A program made the translations under genes and the position numbers. 11,228 nt of DNA, from the NCBI GenBank assembly GCA_013694685.1, contig JACDBY010000041.1:1-11228 (forward strand). The letters run 5' to 3'. The number at the start of each line of letters is the position of its first letter. Position 1 is the stretch's first letter. This DNA comes from Actinomycetota bacterium (GTDB lineage: Bacteria; Actinomycetota; Thermoleophilia; Gaiellales; Gaiellaceae). The notes below the pieces were generated by a model. That model did not search any database. It was not told the DNA's origin and worked only from the letters and a program-made list of their open reading frames with translations. Of the stretch, positions 1 to 7,220 are shown piece after piece.

Positions 1-936
1 GCGTCGAACGGCGGCGGCGAGGGCCAGGGGGTCGCCGGCCGGCACGAGCAGCGCGTCGGCCTCGTCCGTCAGCAGCTCGCGTGCCGCCCGCGTGTCGGCG
101 GTCACGACGGGACACGCGCACGCGAGCGACTGGAAGACCTTGTTCGGGATCACGCGCGTCGCCTTCTGCCCCTCGCCGAAGATGCCGAGCGCACATCCCG
201 CAGTCCGGTAGGCGTTGGGCAGCTCTTCGTACGGCAACCAGGACACGTGCTCGACGTTCGGGGGACGACGCGCGAGGAGCTTCTCGAGCTGTCCTCCGCC
301 CACGACCGTGAACGGCACCTCGGGGACGAGCCTGGCGGCCGCGAGGATGGTCTCGAGCCCGTGCAGCGGGATGAGCTTGCCAACGAAGAGCACGCGAAAC
401 GGCTCCGGCGGGTGCCAGCCGGGACGGAAGAGCGGCTCGTCGGCGCCGACGAGTGCGACCTCGACGCGCTCGGCCGGGAGCCGGAAGGTCGTGCGGAAGA
501 ACGCTGCCTGCGCCTCTGTGTCGGCGACCACGAGGTCGGCCGCCCGGAAGGCGGAGGCGTCGGCGGCACGGAGCACGGCCGCCGCGGGCGAGTGCCGCCG
601 GAACCGGCCGCGATCGCCCACGAGCGTGTCGTGGAGGGAGACGAGCGGATTGAAGACGATCGGCCGGCCATGGGCGACCCGCTTGGCCGCAGGCATGTCG
701 AAGTGTCCGGGATAGCCGACGAGGACGATGTCGGCTTCGTGCTCCGCTTCGCGGGCGAGGTTGCGCTCGGCGCGGAGCACCCGTGCGAGCTGTCCGAACC
801 CGAGCGACCAGTTGTGGCGTCCCCAGACCTCGCGGTGGAGCTCGACGACCTCGACGCCGGCGCCACGGAGGCACGAGACGACCTGGGTGTTGCGAGGCGA
901 GGCACGGTCGTAGGTGCCGAAGTAGAGCGCCTTCAT
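1..936 (-). CDS. GT4-family glycosyltransferase (3' end cut by window edge)
   Basis: This reading frame is open from an ATG at 936 to position 1, giving 312 residues with the C-terminal end missing. It looks like a retaining GT-B glycosyltransferase of family GT4, which transfers a sugar from a nucleotide-sugar donor, probably on the cytoplasmic side during envelope glycan or glycolipid synthesis. The N-terminal Rossmann domain begins MKALYFGTYDRASPRN. The donor domain begins near residue 180 with FRVLFVGKLIPLHGLE, followed by FTVVGGGQLE and the nucleotide-sugar segment RVIPNKVFQSLACACPVV (261-278). The Glu often found in the 'KvfE' position of GT4 enzymes is Gln269 here, which may be a subfamily trait. 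The start lies 10 bp after the stop of the GT2 gene, so the two are probably cotranscribed. Acceptor and donor sugar cannot be read from the sequence. Confidence 0.88.
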   Translation of the reverse strand, partial: MKALYFGTYDRASPRNTQVVSCLRGAGVEVVELHREVWGRHNWSLGFGQLARVLRAERNLAREAEHEADIVLVGYPGHFDMPAAKRVAHGRPIVFNPLVSLHDTLVGDRGRFRRHSPAAAVLRAADASAFRAADLVVADTEAQAAFFRTTFRLPAERVEVALVGADEPLFRPGWHPPEPFRVLFVGKLIPLHGLETILAAARLVPEVPFTVVGGGQLEKLLARRPPNVEHVSWLPYEELPNAYRTAGCALGIFGEGQKATRVIPNKVFQSLACACPVVTADTRAARELLTDEADALLVPAGDPLALAAAVRR

Positions 937-946
937 GGAAGGTGGA

Positions 947-1888
947 TCAGCGCAGGATCTCGTCGACGAGACGGGCCGAGCGGTCGCCTGTCGCGCGGAG
1001 ACGCTCGCGATGCTGGCTCGTGACGAGCTCGGAGACGAGGCCGAGCGAGAGGAACTGGATCCCGACGACGACGAGCAGGACGCCGAGCAGGAGCAGCGGT
1101 CGCCGTCCGATCGGCTCGCCCGTGAGCTTCACGACGGTCAGGTAGACGAGGATCGCGGTCCCGATCGACCCGAGCAGGAGTCCGAGCCCGCCGAACAGGT
1201 GCAGGGGGCGGTGCCGGTACCGGCTCATGAAAGAGACGGTGAGGAGGTCGAAGAAGCCGCGCAGGTACCGCTCCATCCCGTACCGGGAGCGGCCGTGCTC
1301 CCGCGCCCTGTGGTGGACCGGCAGCTCGGTGACGCGGAAGCCGAGATCGTGCGCCAGCACGGGCAAGAAGCGATGCAGCTCGCCGTACAGGTCGACCTCT
1401 CGGGCCACCTCGACCCGGAAGGCCTTCAGGCCGCAGTTCATGTCGTGCAGCCGCAGGCCGGCGATCCGTCCGGTCACGGAGTTGAAGATGCGCGAGAGGA
1501 CGCGACGCGTGAAGGGATCGTGGCGCCGCGTCTTCCACCCGCTCACGAGGTCGTAACCCTCGTCGAGCCGGGCGAGCAGCTTCGGGATCTCGGCCGGGTC
1601 GTCCTGCAGGTCGCCGTCGATCGTTACCACGACGTCGCCCTCGACCTCGCGGAAGCCCGCGTCGAGGGCCGCCGCCTTGCCGGCATTGCGTCGCAGGCGG
1701 ACGACCTTCACGTTCGTCGTCGCGGCGTGCAGGCGCACGAGCGCCTCGGGCGTCCCGTCCCGTGAGCCGTCGTCGACGACGACGACCTCCCACCGCTCTC
1801 CGCGAGGCTCGAGCGCCCGGGCGAGCTCGTCGTAGAGCGGCTCGACGGTGCGCTCCTCGTCGCGCACGGGGACGACGACCGAGATCAC
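947..1888 (-). CDS. GT2-family polyprenol-phosphate glycosyltransferase (DPM1/GtrB-like)
   Basis: The product is 313 aa. The fold is GT-A, family GT2: MISVVVPVRDEE at the start, VVVVDDGSRDGT at 36-46, DGDLQDDP at 91-98 carrying the DxD-type metal/nucleotide site, then HDMNCGLKAFR (148-158) and the basic REHGRSRYG motif (197-204 region) typical of dolichol/undecaprenyl-phosphate sugar synthases. Two hydrophobic helices follow (about 229-254 and 263-287), as in GtrB and ArnC-type enzymes. By family, it should load a sugar onto a polyprenyl phosphate at the inner membrane for later transfer to an envelope polymer or protein. The GTG start at 1888 is chosen because homology begins there and a TACCCT hexamer ends 6 nt upstream. 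The longer open frame upstream runs through moeA antisense and lacks similarity. The GT4 gene follows at once, suggesting one glycan pathway. Sugar specificity is not determinable. Confidence 0.9.
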   Translation of the reverse strand: MISVVVPVRDEERTVEPLYDELARALEPRGERWEVVVVDDGSRDGTPEALVRLHAATTNVKVVRLRRNAGKAAALDAGFREVEGDVVVTIDGDLQDDPAEIPKLLARLDEGYDLVSGWKTRRHDPFTRRVLSRIFNSVTGRIAGLRLHDMNCGLKAFRVEVAREVDLYGELHRFLPVLAHDLGFRVTELPVHHRAREHGRSRYGMERYLRGFFDLLTVSFMSRYRHRPLHLFGGLGLLLGSIGTAILVYLTVVKLTGEPIGRRPLLLLGVLLVVVGIQFLSLGLVSELVTSQHRERLRATGDRSARLVDEILR

Positions 1889-1894
1889 CCGGCG

Positions 1895-1900
1895 AGGGTA
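1895..1900 (-). promoter_or_regulatory. Leaderless-type -10 hexamer for the GT2-GT4 unit
   Basis: On the minus strand TACCCT is followed by six bases (cgccgg) and then the GTG start at 1888. This is the TAnnnT -10 element at the spacing that puts transcription initiation on the start codon itself. No convincing -35 or Shine-Dalgarno is seen. Motif and spacing are read from sequence; promoter activity is inferred. Confidence 0.55.
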
Positions 1901-1909
1901 CCCCGTCGG

Positions 1910-1915
1910 TAGCGT
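1910..1915 (+). promoter_or_regulatory. Leaderless-type -10 hexamer for moeA
   Basis: TAGCGT is followed by seven bases (caccgcc) and the GTG at 1923, where MoeA homology begins. The position fits initiation at or within one base of the start codon. It lies 10 bp from the opposing hexamer, so any upstream contacts for either promoter reach toward or into the other gene. No clear -35 is present. Confidence 0.55.
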
Positions 1916-1922
1916 CACCGCC

Positions 1923-3131
1923 GTGGCCGTCCCGCTGACCGTCGACGAGGCGCTCGCCCGAGTGCTCGCCCGCGCGCGGCCGCTCGAGACCGAGCAAGTC
2001 GCGCTGACGGAGGCCGCCGGACGCGTTCTCGCGGAGGCCGCCGTCGCTGCCGTCGATCTCCCCGGCTTCCCGAGTTCGGCCATGGACGGCTTCGCGCTGC
2101 GCTGCGCCGACACTCCCGGCTCGCTCCGCGTGGTCGGGCACGTCGCTGCCGGGCAGCCCGCCGCGCGGGCGCTCCGGGCGGGTGAGGCGATGTCGATCGC
2201 GACGGGCGGGGTCGTGCCGGAGGGTGCGGATGCGGTTCTCCAGATCGAGCTCGCCGAGACGGACGGCGAGCTCGTGCGGATGGGTGACGCGGTGGCGCCC
2301 GGCGCCAACGTCCGTCCCCGTGGCGGTGACATCGCAGCGGGCGCCCGTGTCCTCCGGGCGGGGATGCTCCTCTCGCCCTCGCGCCTCGCGGCGCTCGCAT
2401 CCGCGGGCATCGCCGAGCCGCGCTGCGCCCGACGGCCGCGGGTGACGATCGTCTCGACGGGAACGGAGCTTCGCCCGCCCGGCGAGCCCCTCGCCGCGGG
2501 GCAGATCTACGAATCGAACGGTCTCATGCTCGAGAGCCTGATCGCGGGTGGCGGCGCCGTGGTCGAACGCACTGCGCCGGTGGCAGACGACGAGCAGGCG
2601 CATCGCACCGCGCTCGAGCGGGCGCTCACGGCGGACGTCGTCGTCACCTCGGGCGGGGTCTCGGTCGGCCGGCACGATCTCGTCCGGCAGACTCTCGCCG
2701 ACCTGGGAGCCGAGGAGGACTTCTGGGGGGTCGCGATGCGACCTGGAAAGCCGCTCTCGTTCTCCGTCCGGGGGACGACGCTCGTCTTCGGTCTCCCGGG
2801 GAACCCCGTGTCGGCGCTCGTCAGCGGGCTCCTCTTCGTCCTGCCGGCCCTCCGCGCGCTCCAAGGCCTCGCGAATCCCGCGCCCCGCTTCAGGCTCGGC
2901 CTCCTCGCTGCGCCGGCTAGCCGCCGACCCGAGCGCGACGACTACCAGCGGGCCGTGCTCGAGGAGAGGGACGGAACGGTCGTTCTCCGACCGGGGACCG
3001 GGCAGGAGTCGCACATGATCGCCCATGCCGCCGCGGCCGATGCGCTCGTCCACATACCGCGCGGCGAGGGGGAGCTCGTGGCGGGCGCGACCGTCCGCTA
3101 CCTGCCCCTCGACACGGCCGGCTCGGCGTAA
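1923..3131 (+). CDS. moeA: Molybdopterin molybdenumtransferase MoeA
   Basis: The 402-aa product matches full-length MoeA (about 400 aa), the cytoplasmic enzyme that inserts molybdate into adenylated molybdopterin, the last common step of molybdenum cofactor synthesis. Visible landmarks are DLPGFPSSAMDGFAL (45-59, with the conserved Asp55), IATGGVVPEGADAV (92-105), VSTGTEL (177-183, Glu182), GQIYESN (193-199), TSGGVSVGRHD (242-252), AMRPGKPLSF (271-280) and GLPGNPVSALV (290-300), followed by the C-terminal domain IV. The GTG at 1923 is preferred over the longer frame from 1848, because that extension overlaps the divergent GT2 gene and lacks MoeA similarity, and because of the -10 hexamer 7 nt upstream. 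The 3' end overlaps the convergent membrane-protein gene by 34 bp. moaC of the same pathway lies about 7 kb downstream. Confidence 0.95.
   Translation: MAVPLTVDEALARVLARARPLETEQVALTEAAGRVLAEAAVAAVDLPGFPSSAMDGFALRCADTPGSLRVVGHVAAGQPAARALRAGEAMSIATGGVVPEGADAVLQIELAETDGELVRMGDAVAPGANVRPRGGDIAAGARVLRAGMLLSPSRLAALASAGIAEPRCARRPRVTIVSTGTELRPPGEPLAAGQIYESNGLMLESLIAGGGAVVERTAPVADDEQAHRTALERALTADVVVTSGGVSVGRHDLVRQTLADLGAEEDFWGVAMRPGKPLSFSVRGTTLVFGLPGNPVSALVSGLLFVLPALRALQGLANPAPRFRLGLLAAPASRRPERDDYQRAVLEERDGTVVLRPGTGQESHMIAHAAAADALVHIPRGEGELVAGATVRYLPLDTAGSA
3098..3131. other. 34-bp convergent 3' overlap of moeA and the M28-like gene
   Basis: moeA ends with TAA at 3129-3131 on the plus strand. The opposing gene ends with TAG, read from 3100 to 3098 on the minus strand. 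The last 11 or so codons of each gene are therefore antisense to the other, with no room for a separate terminator hairpin between them. Confidence 0.9.
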
Positions 3132-4810
3132 CATCCGGCCGCGAGCGTCCCGACGAGCCCCGCGACCGCGAGCCAGCCCGCGAGCAGCACCGTCGACGCC
3201 CACGGCACGACGCCCGTCGTCATCAGGGAGACGGCGTAGAGGGGGGCCCGGGCTCCGAGCTCGAGCTGCTCTGCGAGCACGACGAGCGCGAGTACCGGCC
3301 CCAGGAACCCGAGGCCGAAGGCCACGTCCGTCACCCACGCGGGCGAACGGCGGAGCTGCGGCAGCACGAGCCACGCGTACAGCGAGGGTAGGACGAACAC
3401 GAGCCCGAACGGCGAGACGAGGGCGACCCCGGCCGCGATGCCGGTGAGCGCGACGTAGGCGACCGCGTGCGCCGCAAGCTCGGACTCGGCCGTGACGGCG
3501 GCGCGTGCGCTCGGCCGCGCCCGTCCGCGGAGCCAGACGAGGAGCGCGCAGACGGCGGCGACCGCGATCGCGACGACGGGCCACGAGTCGACTGGCGGCT
3601 CGTCCGGCGGCGGCGGCAGCTCCGGCGTGCGAGGGAAGGCCCCCGCGAGCGCCGCGAGCGCGACTGCCACGAGCAGCAGGATCGAGAGCCCCGTCCGCCG
3701 CCGCAGCGCCCACCACGCGGGGCGCAGCGGCAGACGGCGCCGCCGACAGCGCGAGAGGAGATCGAAGGCCGCTCCCGCGAACGGCAACACGGCGACGAGC
3801 AGGAGGAGCTGCAGCGCCCACCCGCGGACGGCCCGGTCGCCGAGGTAGAGCGTCGCCGCGGTGCCCGACGGGATCTCGACGGCGGTGTCGAGCGAGGCCA
3901 GCAGCGATTCTGCGGCGCGTCCGAGCTGTTCCAGCCGCTGGCTGTCGACGCCTTCGAGCTCGTCCGCACCGGCTGGGGCGCCACCGTCCGCCGAGGTCGT
4001 GAGCCGGATCGCGGGGATGCGCGCTCCCAGCAGCGGTGCCTGCTCGCCGTAGCCGAACGGCAGACCGAGGGCCACGAGCTGCGTGAGGAGCCCGGGCTGG
4101 AGCGCGTCCGCTCCGAGCTCGGCGGCCGTCCGGGCCGCCGCCGTCCGGACGAGCGCGGGGGGCGGTGACCGCCGCCCGAGACCGGCCAGCTCGAGCCGAA
4201 CGGGGGTCTTCCCCGCGAGGCCGTCGAGCGCGACGACCGCCACCGTCCGAGGAGCGAGCGGCGAGCGGGCAACGAACCGTGCAATGCCGAGCGAGCCGTA
4301 CGCGCCGGCGTCGCTCGAGAGGAACACGAGCGTGTGGAGCGGTGTGCGCGACGACGCCGTCGTGCCGGCCGTTGCGTAGGCCCTCGCGAGCTCGACGAGC
4401 GCCGCCGTCCCGCTCGCATTGTCGTTCGCACCGGCACCGCGGCCACTGTTGTCACGATGAGCAACAACGACGATCGTCTCCTCGAGCGTCCCCTCGACGA
4501 CCGAGGCGAGGTTGCGGAGCTGGCGTCCGCCGAGGCCCGGCACGTCCTCGCGCCAGACGTCCTCCTCGACCTCGAGCCCGTAGAGCGCGAGCTTCTCCGT
4601 GAACCAGTCCGCGGCGCGATCGGCCTCGAGCGTCCCCGGGACGCGACTCGCGTGGTTCGTCGCGAACTCGACCGTGAGCCCCGTCGCCGTCGCGCCGTCG
4701 AAGGCCGGGGGCAAGGCCGGCGCCGGAAGCGGGCCGGGTCGCGCCACCGTCACGACGACGAGGAGCAGGGCTGCGACGACGAGCGTCCCGAGATTGCGCA
4801 CGAGGCGCAT
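3098..4810 (-). CDS. Membrane protein with degenerate M28 peptidase-like domain
   Basis: The product is 570 aa. An N-terminal hydrophobic helix (about 8-24) acts as signal or anchor. Residues 45-310 resemble the M28 zinc aminopeptidase domain, with VVAHRDN (His118), GANDNASGTAALVELA (Asp130) and ALDGLAG (Asp196). About seven membrane segments fill 331-560, an arrangement seen in ERMP1/Pff1-type M28 proteins. Two catalytic features are missing. The Glu-Glu pair expected before xGxxGS is Ser166-Asp167 (SSDAGAYGS), so the general base is lost. No histidine lies between 197 and 330, so the last zinc ligand is absent. A non-peptidase role, such as binding, is therefore plausible. The ATG at 4810 is chosen because it directly precedes the membrane helix. 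An in-frame ATG at 4897 would add an Arg-rich 29-residue N-terminus and is a real alternative. Confidence 0.8.
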   Translation of the reverse strand: MRLVRNLGTLVVAALLLVVVTVARPGPLPAPALPPAFDGATATGLTVEFATNHASRVPGTLEADRAADWFTEKLALYGLEVEEDVWREDVPGLGGRQLRNLASVVEGTLEETIVVVAHRDNSGRGAGANDNASGTAALVELARAYATAGTTASSRTPLHTLVFLSSDAGAYGSLGIARFVARSPLAPRTVAVVALDGLAGKTPVRLELAGLGRRSPPPALVRTAAARTAAELGADALQPGLLTQLVALGLPFGYGEQAPLLGARIPAIRLTTSADGGAPAGADELEGVDSQRLEQLGRAAESLLASLDTAVEIPSGTAATLYLGDRAVRGWALQLLLLVAVLPFAGAAFDLLSRCRRRRLPLRPAWWALRRRTGLSILLLVAVALAALAGAFPRTPELPPPPDEPPVDSWPVVAIAVAAVCALLVWLRGRARPSARAAVTAESELAAHAVAYVALTGIAAGVALVSPFGLVFVLPSLYAWLVLPQLRRSPAWVTDVAFGLGFLGPVLALVVLAEQLELGARAPLYAVSLMTTGVVPWASTVLLAGWLAVAGLVGTLAAGCYAEPAVSRGR

Positions 4811-4907
4811 GTCCACCGGCCGTTCGACCGACCCGCGCCTCGCCCGCGTCGCGGAGCTTCCGCGAGGACCATTTCTGCCGAGGCGGGCGGGCTCCATGGG
4901 AAGGGCA

Positions 4908-4913
4908 ATGGTA
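4908..4913 (-). promoter_or_regulatory. Candidate -10 hexamer for the M28-like gene
   Basis: TACCAT on the minus strand lies about 98 nt before the ATG at 4810. It also lies 10 nt before the in-frame ATG at 4897, which would give a nearly leaderless transcript for a longer protein. No -35 is evident. This is the weakest of the promoter calls. Confidence 0.3.
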
Positions 4914-4965
4914 GGCGGGCGCCGCCGCAGGCGCCGAGCGGGATCGAGCCTTCTCTGACCGAGGC

Positions 4966-4971
4966 TATGAT
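4966..4971 (+). promoter_or_regulatory. Candidate -10 (TATGAT) for the two-component operon
   Basis: TATGAT is a five-of-six match to the TATAAT consensus and sits in an AT-richer pocket, within the loop of a short GAGGC/GCCTC inverted repeat (4961-4978). Initiation just downstream would give a 5' leader of roughly 125 nt holding both hairpins at 5028-5086. No good -35 lies 15-18 bp upstream. A second hexamer, TACTGT, begins at 4981. Confidence 0.4.
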
Positions 4972-5027
4972 TGGCCTCCGTACTGTTGCCGTCTGCGGAG
5001 CGCTGACGCGAAGCGGCGGCCTTCAGG

Positions 5028-5053
5028 GATCTGCCCCGCCGCAGGCGGGGATC
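5028..5053. repeat. GC-rich hairpin 1
   Basis: CCCCGCC (5034-5040) pairs with GGCGGGG (5044-5050) around a GCA loop. An outer GAT/ATC pair (5028-5030 with 5051-5053) extends the stem across a three-base bulge. No T-run follows, so it is not a standard intrinsic terminator. Confidence 0.75.
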
Positions 5054-5058
5054 AAGCG

Positions 5059-5086
5059 GCAGGATTCGGCTCCTGCCGAATCCTGC
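5059..5086. repeat. Hairpin 2: perfect 12-bp stem with TCCT loop
   Basis: GCAGGATTCGGC (5059-5070) is perfectly complementary to GCCGAATCCTGC (5075-5086), with a four-base TCCT loop. It begins 5 bp after hairpin 1 and ends 18 bp before the response regulator start. The paired layout resembles a REP-like palindromic element or a structured leader. No T-tract follows. Confidence 0.8.
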
Positions 5087-5104
5087 TTCGCAAAACTCAT
5101 ACCT

Positions 5105-5812
5105 GTGCCCGACTCCTCCTCGACCATCCTGCTCGTCGACGACGAGGACTCCATCCAGACCCTGCTGACGTATCCGCTCGAGCGGGACGGCTACCGCGTC
5201 GTCCAGGCACGCGACGGCGACGAGGCGCTCCGTCGCTTCGGCGAGGAGGACGTCGACCTCGTGATCCTCGACATCATGCTGCCGCGCGTCGACGGGCTCG
5301 AGGTCTGCCGGCGCCTGCGCGCCGAGAGCACCGTGCCGATCATCATGCTCACCGCCCGCGACGACGAGCTCGACAAGGTCCTCGGTCTCGAGCTCGGCGC
5401 AGACGACTACATCACGAAGCCCTTCTCGATCCGCGAGTTCAGGAGCCGCGTCCGCGCGCTCCTTCGTCGCGCCGCGACGCCGCATCTCGCAGGTCGTCGG
5501 GAGGAGGTGATCGACCGTGGGGACGTCGTGATCGACCTGCCGCGCCGCGCGGTCGCCGTGCGGGGTGACCCGGTGCAGCTGACCTTCGTCGAGTTCGAGC
5601 TCCTCGCGCTCCTCGCCGCCGAGCCGGGCATCGTGTTCAGCAGGCGCCAGCTGCTCGAGCGGATCCGCGGCAGCGCGGACTACCGCGAGCCGCGCACGAT
5701 CGACGTCCACGTACGGCACCTACGCGAGAAGATCGAGCGCGACGCGCGCGACCCGGAGTTGATCCTCACCGTGCGCGGGGCCGGCTACCGCTTCAGGAAC
5801 GCGATGGGCTGA
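5105..5812 (+). CDS. OmpR/PhoB-family response regulator
   Basis: The 235-aa product has a receiver domain (about 6-120) and a winged-helix DNA-binding domain (about 136-232). Receiver residues are all present: acidic pocket Asp12-Asp13 in LLVDDED, phospho-acceptor Asp56 in LVILDIMLP, Thr83 in IIMLTARDD and Lys105 in YITKPFS. The effector domain shows LTFVEFELLALL, the recognition-helix region around REPRTIDVHVRHLREKI and the terminal TVRGAGYRF hairpin. It should bind direct-repeat DNA when phosphorylated by the kinase encoded one base downstream. The GTG at 5105 is chosen because receiver homology starts six residues later; the much longer upstream frame crosses hairpins and antisense coding sequence. 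No Shine-Dalgarno is visible; AAAACT (5092-5097) is only a poor leaderless -10. Its targets are unknown, with htrA downstream an obvious candidate. Confidence 0.95.
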   Translation: MPDSSSTILLVDDEDSIQTLLTYPLERDGYRVVQARDGDEALRRFGEEDVDLVILDIMLPRVDGLEVCRRLRAESTVPIIMLTARDDELDKVLGLELGADDYITKPFSIREFRSRVRALLRRAATPHLAGRREEVIDRGDVVIDLPRRAVAVRGDPVQLTFVEFELLALLAAEPGIVFSRRQLLERIRGSADYREPRTIDVHVRHLREKIERDARDPELILTVRGAGYRFRNAMG

Positions 5813-5813
5813 C

Positions 5814-7220
5814 GTGGGCTTCCCCGGCGGGATCCGCACGACGCTGGCCGTGGCGCTGCTCCTGATCGTGGGCGGCGCGCTCGGGGGCGCCTACGCCATG
5901 GTGGTCCCCTCGCTCGAGCAGCGACTGGTGGACGCCCGGCTCCGAGAGCTCAGCCAGGACGCGGATGCGTGGGCCTCGAGCTACGACCAGGGAGCGAGCC
6001 TCGGGCTCGACCTCGACCGCAACGTGGAGCTCTCGGCGTTGCTCTATCGCGCACGTGTGGTCGTCTTCCAGGTGCTCGGCCCGAACCCCTACCGCCTGAC
6101 GCCGCTCGCGGACTCGACGCCGGCGAGCGGCGGCGCCGTCAACGATCCGACCGCACTCGAGACGGCGCGGACCGGTGGCGCGGCACGGGGGCGCGTCACG
6201 CGGCAGGGACGCAGCTTCGGCGAGGTGTCCTGGCCCCTCCTCGATGGAAACGTCGTTCTGTTCTCGACCTCGATCGAGGATCAGCTCGCGACCGTCCGCG
6301 TCGTCAAACGGCGGCTGCTCTATGCGACCGGCGTCGCGCTCCTGATCGCGGGGATCCTCGGGACGGCCGCCGCGACGCTCCATGCGCGGCGGATCCGGCG
6401 CCTCGAGCGCGCCGCGAACAGGATCGCGGAGGGGCGGTTCGACGAGCCGGTCGTCGACCTGGGCGACGACGAGCTCGGCGAGCTCGGGGCGGCGTTCGAG
6501 CGGATGCGCGTCCAGCTCGCGCAGCTCGACACGGCGCGGAAGGAGTTCGTCGCCAACGCGTCGCACGAGCTGCGGACACCGCTCTTCTCGCTCGCGGGGT
6601 TTCTCGAGCTGATGGCCGACGAGGAGCTCGACGAGGAGACACGCGCAGGGTTCCTCGTCACGACGCGTGAGCAGGTCGAGCGCCTGACGAAGCTCGCCTC
6701 CGATCTCCTCGACCTCTCCCGCCTCGACGTCGGGCGGTTGCGCGTCGAGCGCGAGGAGGTCGTGCTGGCCGACGCAGCGCGAACGATCGTCGAGGAGCTC
6801 ACACCCCTCGCGGAGGCGACGGGTCATCGGCTGGCTCTGGACGCGGGCGACGGCGTCTGGGCGCTCGCCGATGAGGAGCGGGTGCTCCAGATCCTGCGAG
6901 CGCTCGCGGGCAACGCGCTCGTCCACACACCCGCGGGCACCGAGGTGCGCATCACGACCGCGGTCGACGGAGACCGATCCCTCGTGACGGTGTCCGACGA
7001 CGGTCCGGGCGTGCCGCGCGAGCACGTCGAGCGGATCTTCGACCGGTTCTACCGCGTCGAGGGGCGGCAGGCCTCCGGGAGCGGGCTGGGGCTCGCGATC
7101 GCGCGCGAGCTCGCCGAGCACATGGACGGAACCGTCGATCACCGCGTCGAGCGCGGCCGGACGGCGTTCACGCTCGCGCTCCCGCACGTACCGAGTCCCG
7201 CGCTCGCCGTTTCCACGTGA
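5814..7220 (+). CDS. Membrane sensor histidine kinase (HAMP-HisKA-HATPase_c)
   Basis: The 468-aa product has TM1 at about 8-30, an extracytoplasmic sensor region (31-167) with no fold I recognise, TM2 at about 168-189, a HAMP linker (about 190-241), a HisKA dimerisation domain with NASHELRTP (phospho-acceptor His251) and a HATPase_c domain. The ATP-binding motifs are visible: N-box GNALVHTP (Asn367), DDGPGVP (Asp396), the F-box FDRFYR and GSGLGLAI from 422. All residues needed for autophosphorylation look intact. The GTG start at 5814 is one base after the response regulator stop, so the pair is translationally linked and should form one system. The last codons lie inside the first CACGTG palindrome upstream of htrA. 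The signal is unknown; an envelope cue is likely, given the neighbouring protease. Confidence 0.95.
   Translation: MGFPGGIRTTLAVALLLIVGGALGGAYAMVVPSLEQRLVDARLRELSQDADAWASSYDQGASLGLDLDRNVELSALLYRARVVVFQVLGPNPYRLTPLADSTPASGGAVNDPTALETARTGGAARGRVTRQGRSFGEVSWPLLDGNVVLFSTSIEDQLATVRVVKRRLLYATGVALLIAGILGTAAATLHARRIRRLERAANRIAEGRFDEPVVDLGDDELGELGAAFERMRVQLAQLDTARKEFVANASHELRTPLFSLAGFLELMADEELDEETRAGFLVTTREQVERLTKLASDLLDLSRLDVGRLRVEREEVVLADAARTIVEELTPLAEATGHRLALDAGDGVWALADEERVLQILRALAGNALVHTPAGTEVRITTAVDGDRSLVTVSDDGPGVPREHVERIFDRFYRVEGRQASGSGLGLAIARELAEHMDGTVDHRVERGRTAFTLALPHVPSPALAVST

Larger units (their letters stand above)
4811..5104. other. Divergent intergenic region with promoter candidates and hairpins
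   Basis: This 294-bp gap separates the minus-strand M28-like gene from the response regulator. It carries a minus-strand TAnnnT hexamer near 4908, a plus-strand TATGAT at 4966 and two adjacent hairpins at 5028-5086. I see no protein gene in it: the open frame that crosses it into the response regulator lacks recognisable motifs and coding-like codon use upstream of 5105. Confidence 0.7.

Noticed and set aside
244..249. Another CACGTG hexamer, in the GT4 gene
   Set aside because: It has no palindromic arms and lies inside coding sequence; a six-base match is expected by chance in GC-rich DNA.
1848..1922. Earlier moeA start at 1848
   Set aside because: It would overlap the divergent GT2 gene and add sequence without MoeA similarity; the GTG at 1923 has a leaderless -10 at the right distance.
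933..3821. 962-codon open frame on the minus strand across moeA and the GT2 gene
   Set aside because: It is antisense or out of frame to genes with clear family motifs, and its translation is low-complexity Arg/Ala/Gly. GC-rich codon bias keeps such frames open.
4811..4897. Longer M28-like protein from ATG 4897
   Set aside because: This is possible, since a TACCAT hexamer lies 10 nt upstream. However, the added codons (AGA, AAT, GGT, CCT among them) fit the gene's codon bias poorly, and the membrane helix starts right after ATG 4810. Kept only as an alternative.
5059..5100. Hairpin 2 as an intrinsic terminator
   Set aside because: No run of T follows the stem on either strand (plus-strand downstream is TTCGCAAAACTC), and there is no upstream plus-strand gene to terminate.
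4334..5104. Long N-terminal extension of the response regulator frame
   Set aside because: The extension crosses antisense M28-like coding sequence and two hairpins. The receiver domain begins normally after GTG 5105.
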